Origin: an uncultured Bacteroidales bacterium
GTDB taxonomy: Bacteria > Bacteroidota > Bacteroidia > Bacteroidales > Bacteroidaceae
Assembly (NCBI GenBank): GCA_902779165.1
Contig: CACZAN010000005.1
Span: 1 to 64,000 of the forward strand
Direction of reading: 5' to 3'
DNA length: 64,000 bases
Shown here: in pieces, positions 27,491 through 35,651 of the stretch
How the letters are laid out: each line of letters starts with the position of its first letter
How positions within the stretch are numbered: position 1 is the stretch's first letter
The notes under the pieces: generated by a model
Seen by the model: the letters and a program-made list of their open reading frames with translations, nothing else
Databases searched by the model: none
Told to the model about the DNA's origin: nothing
Made by a program: the position numbers and the translations under genes

Positions 27491-28051
27491 ATGCGACTGA
27501 TTCGTAAGCCCTGGATATGGGTCTTAAGATTCCGAAAAAGGAAAGGTTATGGTGTTCATTCACCGTCCGCCTTCTCATTCATTCGAGGAGTGGTGCTGGA
27601 GTCATGGCCGTACTACGCTTATGGAGAACTCGCCCGACTGCATCCTTGGTGGGTGCGATGGGGCGGTTTGTATCCAATGAAATGTCGTCGGCTGCTCTTC
27701 CGCTTAGCAAACTTCGCAGAACCTGAGACGGTGCGACTGGTAACCGAAGACCAGGTGGCAAAGGAATATATTCGGAGTGCCGTGCCAAAGGCCAAGAATA
27801 CAGATAGCGGAACGGCAGACTTTGTTTTCGTGGGGAGAAGCCACCTCGAAGAGGCACCCGCTCTGGCAGCCACGATGCCAGAGCGAGGATTGCTCGTCTG
27901 CGAAGGTATTCACAAGGGCGAAACTGAACTGACCCTATGGCACGATATCCAAGAATCGTCGCACACGGGTATAACCTTTGACCTCTACACCTACGGCGTC
28001 GTCTTCTTCGACCACCGCCGTCACAAGCAACACTACAAAGTAAACTTCTAA
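27491..28051 (+). CDS. Short protein related to Bacteroidetes class I methyltransferases
   Basis: The 186-residue product begins with a basic helix and GYGVHSPSAFSFIRGVV, the N-terminal signature of a Bacteroidetes family annotated as SAM-dependent methyltransferases. The end (DLYTYGVVFFDHRRHKQHYKVNF) also matches the C-terminal strand pair of that family. The glycine-rich SAM-binding motif I is not visible and the length is about 60 residues short, so it may be a degenerate, non-catalytic member. The TTG at 27485 would add two residues; the ATG at 27491 is preferred. It ends against the opposing dehydrogenase gene with a 1-bp gap. Confidence 0.6.
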   Translation: MRLIRKPWIWVLRFRKRKGYGVHSPSAFSFIRGVVLESWPYYAYGELARLHPWWVRWGGLYPMKCRRLLFRLANFAEPETVRLVTEDQVAKEYIRSAVPKAKNTDSGTADFVFVGRSHLEEAPALAATMPERGLLVCEGIHKGETELTLWHDIQESSHTGITFDLYTYGVVFFDHRRHKQHYKVNF

Positions 28052-28052
28052 G

Positions 28053-29054
28053 TCATTTTCTTCCGTTGCATAATAGACCCCACTTATAGACTTCGTCAAT
28101 ATGTGGAGAGGGAATAGCATGATCATGAAGAAGCTGGCGAATGAAACGGAGGCCAAAGGGAAAGTCTTCGGTGAAGTAGCGGCTGCTGAAATCGGGAACG
28201 TAGCCTTCGGCAATCTGTCTCATAGGTGCAAGGATGCCTTGAAAAGCTGCAATGCTCCTGATTTTGCAAGTCAGAGAAGGAGCATCTGAGGATTCATAAT
28301 AAGTAAGCAAGGAGGGAACTTCCTTCTCGCTGATATTTAAATCTCGAGTAAGCGCCATTAGTTCGCTGTCCATCTGTAAAATACATTCTGAGGCTTCGTT
28401 TGTCCACTCCTCATAGAAACGGATAGGTTTGGGAACAGTTTCACCGTCCCAATCGTGCCAAAGAGTAAAGAGACGCCCTGTATGAAGAATGGGATTGCTA
28501 TTGGTGAGGCTGGCTTCATAGAAACTGTTAAGACGACGTACAGGAGTGCGGAAAAGCGTTTCAAGAAGGGAAAGAAATTCCGTGCTCTCATGCTCCAAGG
28601 CTACACTAAGTTCCGGTTTATAACCCATTAATCGTGCACAATGGCCATAAGTATCCACACGAGCAATGAATGGTACCCGCTGGAAACCGAAGAGAGGCTG
28701 GCTGGCTGGCAGAAGGTCGTGAGCGAAGTAGAAAAAACCGGTACTAGACACCACAGACCCTACGGCAGTAAAAGGGCTTAGCCAAGGACGAATGGACTGC
28801 AGGGTGGACTCTATAGCGAAGCCTGGCAGACACAAAAGAACAATTTCTGCTTGCGGTATCACCTCTTCCGGACGGTCGCTAATACGCTCCAGCGGGCCTC
28901 TAAAGCAATGTCCTTTAGGGTCAATAACTTCCACCTCCTTCGCCCAGGCTTCGGGCTTTCGCGTAAGCATATTCACAGTTACCGCTTCCTGAGCAGCAAA
29001 GAATCCTGCACAAACCGTTGCAAGATTACCACCTCCACAAATGCAGATATTCAT
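28053..29054 (-). CDS. Opine-dehydrogenase-like NAD(P)-dependent enzyme
   Basis: This 333-residue two-domain dehydrogenase has an N-terminal Rossmann fold (MNICICGGGNLATVCAGFF) and IVLLCLPGFAIESTL, followed by a helical domain that includes SNPILHTGRLFTLW, the region that holds the catalytic histidine in octopine/nopaline dehydrogenases. It lies 12 bp downstream of the cytidylyltransferase fusion on the same strand, so the two are probably co-transcribed. Known family members reductively condense an amino acid and a 2-oxo acid; here it may make or recycle a small amino compound used for surface decoration, which is inference. Confidence 0.78.
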   Translation of the reverse strand: MNICICGGGNLATVCAGFFAAQEAVTVNMLTRKPEAWAKEVEVIDPKGHCFRGPLERISDRPEEVIPQAEIVLLCLPGFAIESTLQSIRPWLSPFTAVGSVVSSTGFFYFAHDLLPASQPLFGFQRVPFIARVDTYGHCARLMGYKPELSVALEHESTEFLSLLETLFRTPVRRLNSFYEASLTNSNPILHTGRLFTLWHDWDGETVPKPIRFYEEWTNEASECILQMDSELMALTRDLNISEKEVPSLLTYYESSDAPSLTCKIRSIAAFQGILAPMRQIAEGYVPDFSSRYFTEDFPFGLRFIRQLLHDHAIPSPHIDEVYKWGLLCNGRK

Positions 29055-29066
29055 AATGGTTCCGTA

Positions 29067-30884
29067 TTAATCCTGATCCAGTGCCTGTAAGGCATGCAAC
29101 AGTCGGTCGTTGTCAGCAGTATCGCGAACAGCAATGCGAACATAGTTCTTGCCGCCGAAAGCTTTTTTATAGCCGCAATCCTTGATAAGAATATTCTCGC
29201 GCTTAATGAGAAGGATGGCGAGTTCAGAGGAGGTGAAGCGGTCGGTAACCTCACAGAGGAAATAATTGGCCTCGGTAGGAATCACCCGCAAGAAGGAGAT
29301 ACGCTGCAACTCGGCCTCAAAGCGGTCACGTTCCTCACGGAAGAGACGGCACGCTCGTTGGTAATCAGCCTCGTACTTACTGTAGATCTGCATGTAATAC
29401 TCCGCAAAAGAATTGATATTCCATATACTCACCTCATGGCGGATAGCCTGAATCATCGCATTGTCAGCAGTAGCCAACACGCCCAAACGCAGGCCTGGCA
29501 CGCCATAACTCTTCGAGATACTTTTCATAACGATGAGCGAGGGGTGCGCCCGCAGCAGTTCATCGCTAAGGAGGGTCCCGTCGGGGTAGCAACGGGCGAA
29601 GTCTACGAAAGACTCATCGACCAACAGCCTAACGCATCGCTGCTCACACCAGGCCAACAGGCGCATCACTTCGCCACGGGGAATATAATTACCACTGGGG
29701 TTGTCAGGATTAATAAGCAGTAGCATCGTCAGATGCTTGTCGGCAAAAAACGTGATGAGGTCATCAGCCGTATAGGCAAAGTCAGCATTATCGGGATGAT
29801 AGATGACTAAATCGTCAGCAGATTTACGGTTGGGATATTCCTCAAAGGTGGGATACACTACGCCCAAGCGCCCTGGCGTTCTTTCCATAACGACCTTTAT
29901 GAGCTCAGCGGCACCATTGCCAGGCACGACCAAATCTGGTGCCAGTCCGAAATACTTTCCGGCCAGCAGCGAATTGACCTGCATACCCGAAGGATACTGC
30001 GTCAGCAGTGCATCGAAACTGGCCATCAGTTCCTGCTTCAGCCGTGTGGAAGGGAAGTACGGATTCACGAGATAGTTGAAGTCCAACATCCCCGGGAAGC
30101 GCCAGAAACCACCAAACCTCCGAGAATAGGAACGCCACAGGTCCTCACCTTCGGCAAACAGCGTTTCGGCAATATCCAAATCCTGGATATCATCGATTTC
30201 ATACCAGTGCTCATCACCTATCGGCAGTGCCTTCAACTCCGTACGGTCGAGGAAGGTCAGCACGCGCAACACCTGTTCATAGTATTCGTTCTCACCAACC
30301 GTGCGCATATATACTTCGAGGAACGGCACATACTTCGTCTGCAGGAAGTCGCGACTGAGCTTATAAATATTGACCGTCTTATAGTATTGATCGCGCTCCT
30401 CATAACGAAAGCTGCTCTTGGGAACAAAGCTGGTAATGCACAAGTCCTCGTCCAGCCGAACCATTGTGCCGTCCATCCACGACTCATACTTCGCCACCAA
30501 GGCGAGGTTTGGCCAAGGGTTATCCAGCAGCAGGGGAAAAAGTCGTTCGTCGAGGATGAGATCACTCTCTATGAGCAGCGTATCGTCCTCCACCAACTGT
30601 TCGCGTGCCAGAGCCAGCGAGTAGATATTGTTTGTGCGGTCATAAATCTCGTTCTCCACATACTCGATATTCAATTCAGGATAGCGGTCCCCGATATGGC
30701 GCCTCAGCCCTTCGGCCTGATATCCCACAACGATAAGCACACGCGTCAGAGGCAACGCGGTGAGCTGTGTCAGCATGCGATCGATAAGGCGTACGCCACC
30801 AACTTCTATCATGCATTTTGTCTGGTTACGAGTGAGCTCGCCCAGCCGGCGTCCCATACCCGCAGCAAGAATGATTGCTTGCAT
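29067..30884 (-). CDS. Fused sugar/choline-phosphate-type nucleotidyltransferase and PLP enzyme
   Basis: Residues 1-240 are a nucleotidyltransferase: LAAGMGRRLGELT, then K23, and HWYEIDDIQDLDIAE near its end, the layout of LicC-type CTP:phosphocholine cytidylyltransferases. Residues about 260-605 are a fold-type I PLP enzyme of the HisC/CobD branch: NPDNPSGN (392-399), D423 in DESFVDF, and the PLP lysine K458 in SISKSYG. CobD-like enzymes can decarboxylate threonine phosphate. A plausible reading is that the PLP half makes a phosphorylated amine that the first half activates as a CDP-compound. The LicD gene starts divergently about 150 bp away, which supports a surface-decoration role. The exact substrate is unknown. 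Confidence 0.82.
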   Translation of the reverse strand: MQAIILAAGMGRRLGELTRNQTKCMIEVGGVRLIDRMLTQLTALPLTRVLIVVGYQAEGLRRHIGDRYPELNIEYVENEIYDRTNNIYSLALAREQLVEDDTLLIESDLILDERLFPLLLDNPWPNLALVAKYESWMDGTMVRLDEDLCITSFVPKSSFRYEERDQYYKTVNIYKLSRDFLQTKYVPFLEVYMRTVGENEYYEQVLRVLTFLDRTELKALPIGDEHWYEIDDIQDLDIAETLFAEGEDLWRSYSRRFGGFWRFPGMLDFNYLVNPYFPSTRLKQELMASFDALLTQYPSGMQVNSLLAGKYFGLAPDLVVPGNGAAELIKVVMERTPGRLGVVYPTFEEYPNRKSADDLVIYHPDNADFAYTADDLITFFADKHLTMLLLINPDNPSGNYIPRGEVMRLLAWCEQRCVRLLVDESFVDFARCYPDGTLLSDELLRAHPSLIVMKSISKSYGVPGLRLGVLATADNAMIQAIRHEVSIWNINSFAEYYMQIYSKYEADYQRACRLFREERDRFEAELQRISFLRVIPTEANYFLCEVTDRFTSSELAILLIKRENILIKDCGYKKAFGGKNYVRIAVRDTADNDRLLHALQALDQD

Positions 30885-30997
30885 TTTATTCCTTCGATTT
30901 TATCGTTTCTGGGCGCAAAGATAAAGAAAAGTTTAAAGATTAAAGTTTAAAGATTTATTTTTTTTCACGACAAACCTGAAAAGTGACAACTTTTCCG

Positions 30998-31005
30998 TAC
31001 ATTTG
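30998..31005 (+). promoter_or_regulatory. -7 box of licD
   Basis: TACATTTG lies 28 bp before the ATG at 31034. A GTG start at 30983 would lie upstream of this box and is therefore rejected. No clean -33 TTTG is seen. Confidence 0.5.
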
Positions 31006-31033
31006 CAGCCAAATAGACTCATTCCTATCGAAA

Positions 31034-31852
31034 ATGCTACTTTCTGAAACTGAGAATAGTGCCCTTCGCAAAAGGTTTGCACCAGATGGTTCACCATTGC
31101 GACGCCAACAACTACGTATGCTCGAAATGTTGGTGTGGCTCGATGCCGTCTGCCGGCGCCATGGGATTCGCTACTGGCTGGGGTCGGGAACACTGTTGGG
31201 TGCCGTTCGTCACGGAGGGTTCATACCCTGGGACGATGATGTGGACATCGAACTACCACGCGAGGACTACCAGAAACTGATTACTGTGCTACCCCAGGAA
31301 TGTGAAGACACCAACTATGCCCTGCAGACTCATGACACCGACCCGGGCTATGTCTTCACCTACGCCAAACTGCGCGACCGCCGCAGCTATATTGAGGAGA
31401 CGAATCGCTACGACCGCCTCTTCCGCCTACAAGGACTGTTCATCGACATCTTTTTCGTCGAGCCCATGCCCTCCCTGCTCCACTGGCTCTCGAACCGCAC
31501 ACTTGGCCACGTCTATAAGATCATGCGCAACCCAGAGTACAACAACCAGCAGATTATCCGCAAGACTGGAAAACTCTATGCCCTGAACCAGCGCTACATC
31601 TACCCTACCCTAAGATGGCTCGGTCGACTGTTCCCCCAGAAAGTGCTACACTACGGGCTCGGGATTCCCTATGAAAGCATCCGCCGACCCGAAGAACTCT
31701 TTCCCCTGACCACCATTAACTTCGAAGGCCATCAGCTCTCTTCGCCTCACGATGCAGCGGCATACCTCTCACGCCTCTACGGCAATTTCCAGCAATTGCC
31801 CGACCTCGAGCGCATACACCTACACACCCACAAAATGGAAATCTATGAATAA
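31034..31852 (+). CDS. licD: LicD-family phosphotransferase
   Basis: The 272-residue product has the LicD core: RRHGIRYWLGSGTLLGAVRH followed by GGFIPWDDDVDIEL, the metal-binding acidic run. LicD proteins move phosphocholine or a related alcohol phosphate from its CDP-form to a surface glycan. The start at 31034 follows the -7 box; an upstream GTG in frame is ignored. The last 8 bp overlap the acyltransferase start (ATGAATAA), so translational coupling is likely. Together with the divergent cytidylyltransferase fusion it forms a decoration module. Confidence 0.88.
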   Translation: MLLSETENSALRKRFAPDGSPLRRQQLRMLEMLVWLDAVCRRHGIRYWLGSGTLLGAVRHGGFIPWDDDVDIELPREDYQKLITVLPQECEDTNYALQTHDTDPGYVFTYAKLRDRRSYIEETNRYDRLFRLQGLFIDIFFVEPMPSLLHWLSNRTLGHVYKIMRNPEYNNQQIIRKTGKLYALNQRYIYPTLRWLGRLFPQKVLHYGLGIPYESIRRPEELFPLTTINFEGHQLSSPHDAAAYLSRLYGNFQQLPDLERIHLHTHKMEIYE

Positions 31853-32912
31853 GGAACGCTTGCAATGGCTTGATGCCCTTCGTGGCTTCACGATGCTGTT
31901 GGTGGTAGCCAACCACGTCTACCTTGTCTCATTCGATACCAGCACAAAGGCCTCCATGTTCATGTCCTTGTGCCTGCTCTTCCGCATGCCGCTTTTCTTC
32001 TTTATCAGTGGCTTCCTGTCATACAAGGCTTTGTTCTCATGGAACGTCGCTGATACCGCCCGTTTGGTACAGAAGAAACTGCGTGTGCAGTTGGTACCCA
32101 CTTTTGTGATGATGACGGCCTGGATTGCGCTCTTCCGCAAACCCTTCTGGCAGGCAATGGAAACCGCCTGGCTCTCGCCCACCAAACAGGGCTACTGGTT
32201 CACAATCGTATTGCTCGAGATGCTGCTGGCCTACTACGCCGTCTGCTTCCTTGTCTCCCGACTCAACCGCCTGCGCTTCTTCCGAGGCATCACTACCAAC
32301 CGCGCTATTGTCACCATGTGGCTGCTGGCCCTCTTGGGCTATGCCACCATGTATATGCCCAAGTGGTTCAATTGGTATAAAGACATCTTCTGGCACATCA
32401 CCAGCCTTACGGAATTTGTGCGTTTCTTCCATTTCTTCCTCCTCGGTAATCTATGCCACCGCCACTGGAACCGCATTTGTCGTCTGTTGGATTCCCCCTG
32501 GTTCTTCCCCCTACTCGTCGGCATTGCCTTCATCGGCTCCACCGACTACCTCCACTGGCACAACCTCCGTCTGCACTGGGCCAACCTGCCTCGTACCCTC
32601 GCTATGTATTCTTTGGTGCTGATGTGTGTGGCCTTCTTCCGATACTATGAGAACTGGTTCACCCGTGAGCGCGTGGTTGGCCGCTCCCTGCAATACGTAG
32701 GTGTCCGCACCCTTGACGTCTACCTACTCCACTACTTTTTCCTTCCCCATCTACCCGCTGTAGGCGCCTGGTTCAAGGCCAACCCCCATAACTTCGCCCT
32801 CGAAGGAACCGCCGCTCTCCTCGTCGCCCTTCTCGTCGTAGCCTTCGCCCTTCTCACCAGCAACATTCTCCGAGTAAGCCCCTTCCTCAAAAAATGGCTC
32901 TTCGGCAGATAA
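31845..32912 (+). CDS. Membrane acyltransferase (family 3)
   Basis: This 355-residue polytopic protein has about ten membrane segments and begins MNKERLQWLDALRGFTMLLVVANHV, the family 3 acyltransferase start whose RG and H residues belong to the active site. Such proteins O-acetylate or succinylate sugars of polysaccharides and lipopolysaccharide. The frame is open to 31752, but the ATG overlapping the licD stop codon is the natural start. It is co-transcribed with licD. Its glycan target is unknown. Confidence 0.85.
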   Translation: MNKERLQWLDALRGFTMLLVVANHVYLVSFDTSTKASMFMSLCLLFRMPLFFFISGFLSYKALFSWNVADTARLVQKKLRVQLVPTFVMMTAWIALFRKPFWQAMETAWLSPTKQGYWFTIVLLEMLLAYYAVCFLVSRLNRLRFFRGITTNRAIVTMWLLALLGYATMYMPKWFNWYKDIFWHITSLTEFVRFFHFFLLGNLCHRHWNRICRLLDSPWFFPLLVGIAFIGSTDYLHWHNLRLHWANLPRTLAMYSLVLMCVAFFRYYENWFTRERVVGRSLQYVGVRTLDVYLLHYFFLPHLPAVGAWFKANPHNFALEGTAALLVALLVVAFALLTSNILRVSPFLKKWLFGR

Positions 32913-32969
32913 GAAAATTCACACTGTATTTTTTGGAGAAGTCACCATACACAAGGTCATGCAGCCCAC

Positions 32970-33002
32970 ATCTAAAGAGTGTCGTGGGCTGATTGACCTG
33001 TC
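32970..33002. terminator. Hairpin between acyltransferase and murI
   Basis: CAGCCCAC and GTGGGCTG pair around a 14-bp loop in the 135-bp convergent gap. No clear T-run follows, so the terminator call is tentative. Confidence 0.45.
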
Positions 33003-33047
33003 GATACGGGAAGGGAATTGATTCAGAAAGGGGATGATGGAGAACGT

Positions 33048-33908
33048 CTATAGGGTAATATGACTTGCATCCACGGTGTGGCCGAGGAAGACGGCTGCAG
33101 CAGAGGAGAAAGTTTCGGGGTTGTCCGTGGTAAAGAACTGGGCGGTGGACTGACGGCTCAGCCGTCCGTCTATGGAAGGGTGCCGCTTCAGGTAATCAAC
33201 AAGGCTACGAGCCACATATTCGCCCTGAGAAATGAGTTTTATATGCGCAGGCGTGCAGGCGCGTACCTTATTATATAATAGGGGGAAATGGGTGCAACCG
33301 AGAATGATTGTATCGATTTGCGGGTCGCGTTGAAGCAGACGTTGGATATCGCGTTGGACGAAATAGTCGGCACCAGGGGTATCGAACTCATAGTTCTCAA
33401 CGAGAGATACCCACATAGGACAGGCCTGGGAAGTGACAACGAGGTCGGGGTGGAATTTGGCAATCTCGAGCTCGTAGGTACAACTGCTGACGGTGCCGGG
33501 GGTGGCAACGATACCAACGTGGCGGGTGTGAGTCAACAGCCCCACGACTTCGGCGGTAGGACGAATGACACCCAAAACGCGACGCGAAGGGAGGCAAGAG
33601 GGGGCCTCAGGAGATCCTTCTATCGGTTCTGGGGGAAAGAGAAGAGGGAGGTCGCGCTGCTGGATCGTTCGTAGTGCTTTGGCAGAAGCAGTGTTGCAGG
33701 CGAGAATGATGAGTGGACAACCCATATCAAAAAGACGGCGCACAGCTTGGAGCGTGAATTCATAGACACGTTCGAAGCTGCGCGTTCCGTAGGGTGCACG
33801 TGCATTATCACCCAAGTAGAGGTAATCGTACTGGGGCATCAGACGACGAATCTCGCGCAGAACGGTGAGTCCGCCGTAGCCGCTGTCAAAGACACCGATA
33901 GGACTCAT
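33048..33908 (-). CDS. murI: Glutamate racemase
   Basis: This enzyme supplies D-glutamate for peptidoglycan. The 286 residues contain GVFDSGYGGLTVLREI (N-terminal catalytic region), ACNTASAKALR with the first catalytic cysteine, and GCTHFPLL with the second. A segment of about 15-20 residues (FPPEPIEGSPEAPSCLPSRR, about 110-130) between strands is not usual for the family and is encoded by GC-rich DNA that could be a decayed repeat. It overlaps the OmpH gene upstream by 4 bp and ends the bamA-ompH run. Confidence 0.93.
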   Translation of the reverse strand: MSPIGVFDSGYGGLTVLREIRRLMPQYDYLYLGDNARAPYGTRSFERVYEFTLQAVRRLFDMGCPLIILACNTASAKALRTIQQRDLPLLFPPEPIEGSPEAPSCLPSRRVLGVIRPTAEVVGLLTHTRHVGIVATPGTVSSCTYELEIAKFHPDLVVTSQACPMWVSLVENYEFDTPGADYFVQRDIQRLLQRDPQIDTIILGCTHFPLLYNKVRACTPAHIKLISQGEYVARSLVDYLKRHPSIDGRLSRQSTAQFFTTDNPETFSSAAAVFLGHTVDASHITL

Positions 33909-34462
33909 GGTTCCGCGGGCTCAGAGGCCTGGGGAGAATCAAGTTTCTGGAGTACAGGCTGGGTGATATTCACTCCTACCTGGGGATGCACGAAAGGCAG
34001 GGAGTTACCGTCTGTATTGAGGACAAAGATGAGTCCGAGGTCCGCACCCACAGCCTTCACAGCCTCGTCGAGACGAGCATTGACCGGTGCCATGAGCTCG
34101 GCCTCAGCCTGTGCCAGCAGCCGCTGTGTCTCACGACGGAAATTGATGCTCTTGTCCATGAGATCCTGAAGCTCAGCCTGTCGTTTCTGGAGGATAGAGG
34201 GCGGGAAATCCTTCTGTCCCTGCAGAAACTCGGCGAACTTGAGCTGGAACTCTTCTTCAGAGCGAGCGGTCTCAGCATCATAGCGCGCCTTGAGAGCAGC
34301 AAAGTCCTCTTGAGCCTTCTTGTAGTCAGGCATCTGATGGAGGACTTCTTTGAAACTGAGATAGCCGAATTGCGGCACGCGCGCCTCCTGTGCACTCACT
34401 TCCACGAAGGGAAGGAATGCAAGGAGCAGTGCGGCCAATAGAGTTTTCAGATGAAAATGCAT
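33905..34462 (-). CDS. OmpH/Skp-family periplasmic chaperone, copy 3
   Basis: This 185-residue protein has a signal peptide (LLAALLLAFLPFVEVSAQ), a first beta-strand with FGYLSFKEVLHQMPDY, and a long coiled coil (about residues 45-130) typical of Skp, which carries unfolded outer-membrane proteins to BamA. The C-terminal tail is alanine- and proline-rich. It is the third OmpH gene in a row after bamA. The gap before it holds GTTAACG / GTGTGAA short-period repeats. Confidence 0.88.
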   Translation of the reverse strand: MHFHLKTLLAALLLAFLPFVEVSAQEARVPQFGYLSFKEVLHQMPDYKKAQEDFAALKARYDAETARSEEEFQLKFAEFLQGQKDFPPSILQKRQAELQDLMDKSINFRRETQRLLAQAEAELMAPVNARLDEAVKAVGADLGLIFVLNTDGNSLPFVHPQVGVNITQPVLQKLDSPQASEPAEP

Positions 34463-34528
34463 AGTTAACGAGTTAATGTGTGAACCTGTTAACGTTTGAA
34501 CGGATTTATGTGTGAAAGTGTCAACGCA

Positions 34529-35029
34529 TCAAATGCCAAGCGTTCTCTTAATATCAGCAGTGACGTCGGTGCTGAGTTTGCTGTTGATGAAGGGCACAGC
34601 GCCGCTACTGGTATCCATAATATAAGTATAGGCACCTTCTTCGCCGACTTTCTTCACAGCCTCAAGGAGCTTGTCCTGAATGGCCTGGAGTTTCTCAACC
34701 TGTGCTTTCTGGAAAGCATTGGCATTGTCCTGACGGCTCTGCATATAACGTTGGTAGAGGTCATTGAGCTCCTGCTCACGACGTGCACGCACATTCTCAA
34801 GAAGGTTTGCAGCTTCCTTCTGGTACTCTTCCTGTTTCTTCGTGAGTTCTTCTTCCATGCGCTTCTGGTCGTCTTCATACTGTTTGGCGAGAGTCTGAAG
34901 TTCTGTGCGCATAGTAGCGGTTTCAGGCATAGCCTCCATGATTTCCTGAGCATTGAAGTGTCCGAACTTCTGGGCTGAGATAGCGAGGGGAGCGAGCAGC
35001 ATAAATGCTGCAAAAAGAATCTTTTTCAT
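34529..35029 (-). CDS. OmpH/Skp-family periplasmic chaperone, copy 2
   Basis: This 166-residue protein has a signal peptide (MKKILFAAFMLLAPLAISAQ), then KFGHFNAQEIMEAMPE and a central charged coiled coil rich in Glu, Lys and Gln. The C-terminal AYTYIMDTSSGAVPFINSKLSTDVTADIKRTLG matches the Skp end. Gaps to its neighbours are 66 bp on each side. Confidence 0.9.
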   Translation of the reverse strand: MKKILFAAFMLLAPLAISAQKFGHFNAQEIMEAMPETATMRTELQTLAKQYEDDQKRMEEELTKKQEEYQKEAANLLENVRARREQELNDLYQRYMQSRQDNANAFQKAQVEKLQAIQDKLLEAVKKVGEEGAYTYIMDTSSGAVPFINSKLSTDVTADIKRTLGI

Positions 35030-35095
35030 TGTTGTTTGTTGGATGTTGTTTAAGTTTATATTTTTTGAATAATTGAACGAATGGGTAAATCGGAA

Positions 35096-35617
35096 TTACT
35101 GACCATACCCCATCTTCTGGAGTACATCAGCAGAGATGTCGATTTTGGGAGAAGCGAAGATGATGCCGGCATCACTGGCGCGGTCTAAGACAAGGCTATA
35201 GCCCTTGGATTCGCAAATGTCCTTCACAGCAGTGTATATCTCATCGTTGATGGGTGTCATCAGACTTTCGCGTTTCTTGAAGAGTTCACCTTGGGGGCCA
35301 AAGTACTTTTTCTTCAGTTCAGCAGCTTCCTTCTCCTTGGCAACAATAGCACTCTCACGCTCTGTCTTCTGTTCGGCGCTGAGAAATACGGCCTCGGACT
35401 GATAGGTCTTGTAGAGTTGCTGTGCCTCAGCATTGAGGGCCTCAACCTCAGCCTGCCACTTTCGGGAGATTTGGTTGAGCTGTTCGGTAGCACGCTCATA
35501 GGCGGGGATGTTCTTCAAAATGTATTCCATGTCTATCAGCACAAATTTCTGTGCAGAAACGGAATTACTGGCACTAAAAGCACATACTGCCAGTAGCATA
35601 ATCAATAGTCTTTTCAT
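35096..35617 (-). CDS. OmpH/Skp-family periplasmic chaperone, copy 1
   Basis: This 173-residue protein has a signal peptide (MKRLLIMLLAVCAFSASNSVSAQ) and FVLIDMEYILKNIPAYE, the common start of the Bacteroidetes OmpH family. The coiled coil is at about 45-110, and the end (GIIFASPKIDISADVLQKMGY) is typical. The frame opens six codons upstream, but the ATG at 35617 begins a better leader. It lies 34 bp downstream of bamA. Confidence 0.9.
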   Translation of the reverse strand: MKRLLIMLLAVCAFSASNSVSAQKFVLIDMEYILKNIPAYERATEQLNQISRKWQAEVEALNAEAQQLYKTYQSEAVFLSAEQKTERESAIVAKEKEAAELKKKYFGPQGELFKKRESLMTPINDEIYTAVKDICESKGYSLVLDRASDAGIIFASPKIDISADVLQKMGYGQ

Positions 35618-35651
35618 ATTCATTTCATTTTTCAATGTTCAACTATCTATT

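Noticed and set aside
30983-31033. GTG start for licD 51 bp upstream
   Set aside because: It lies upstream of the -7 box at 30998-31005, so it would not be on the transcript; the ATG at 31034 fits the family.
33555-33640. Possible decayed REP in murI
   Set aside because: GC-rich and with extra residues, but no clear palindrome remains, so it is mentioned only under murI.
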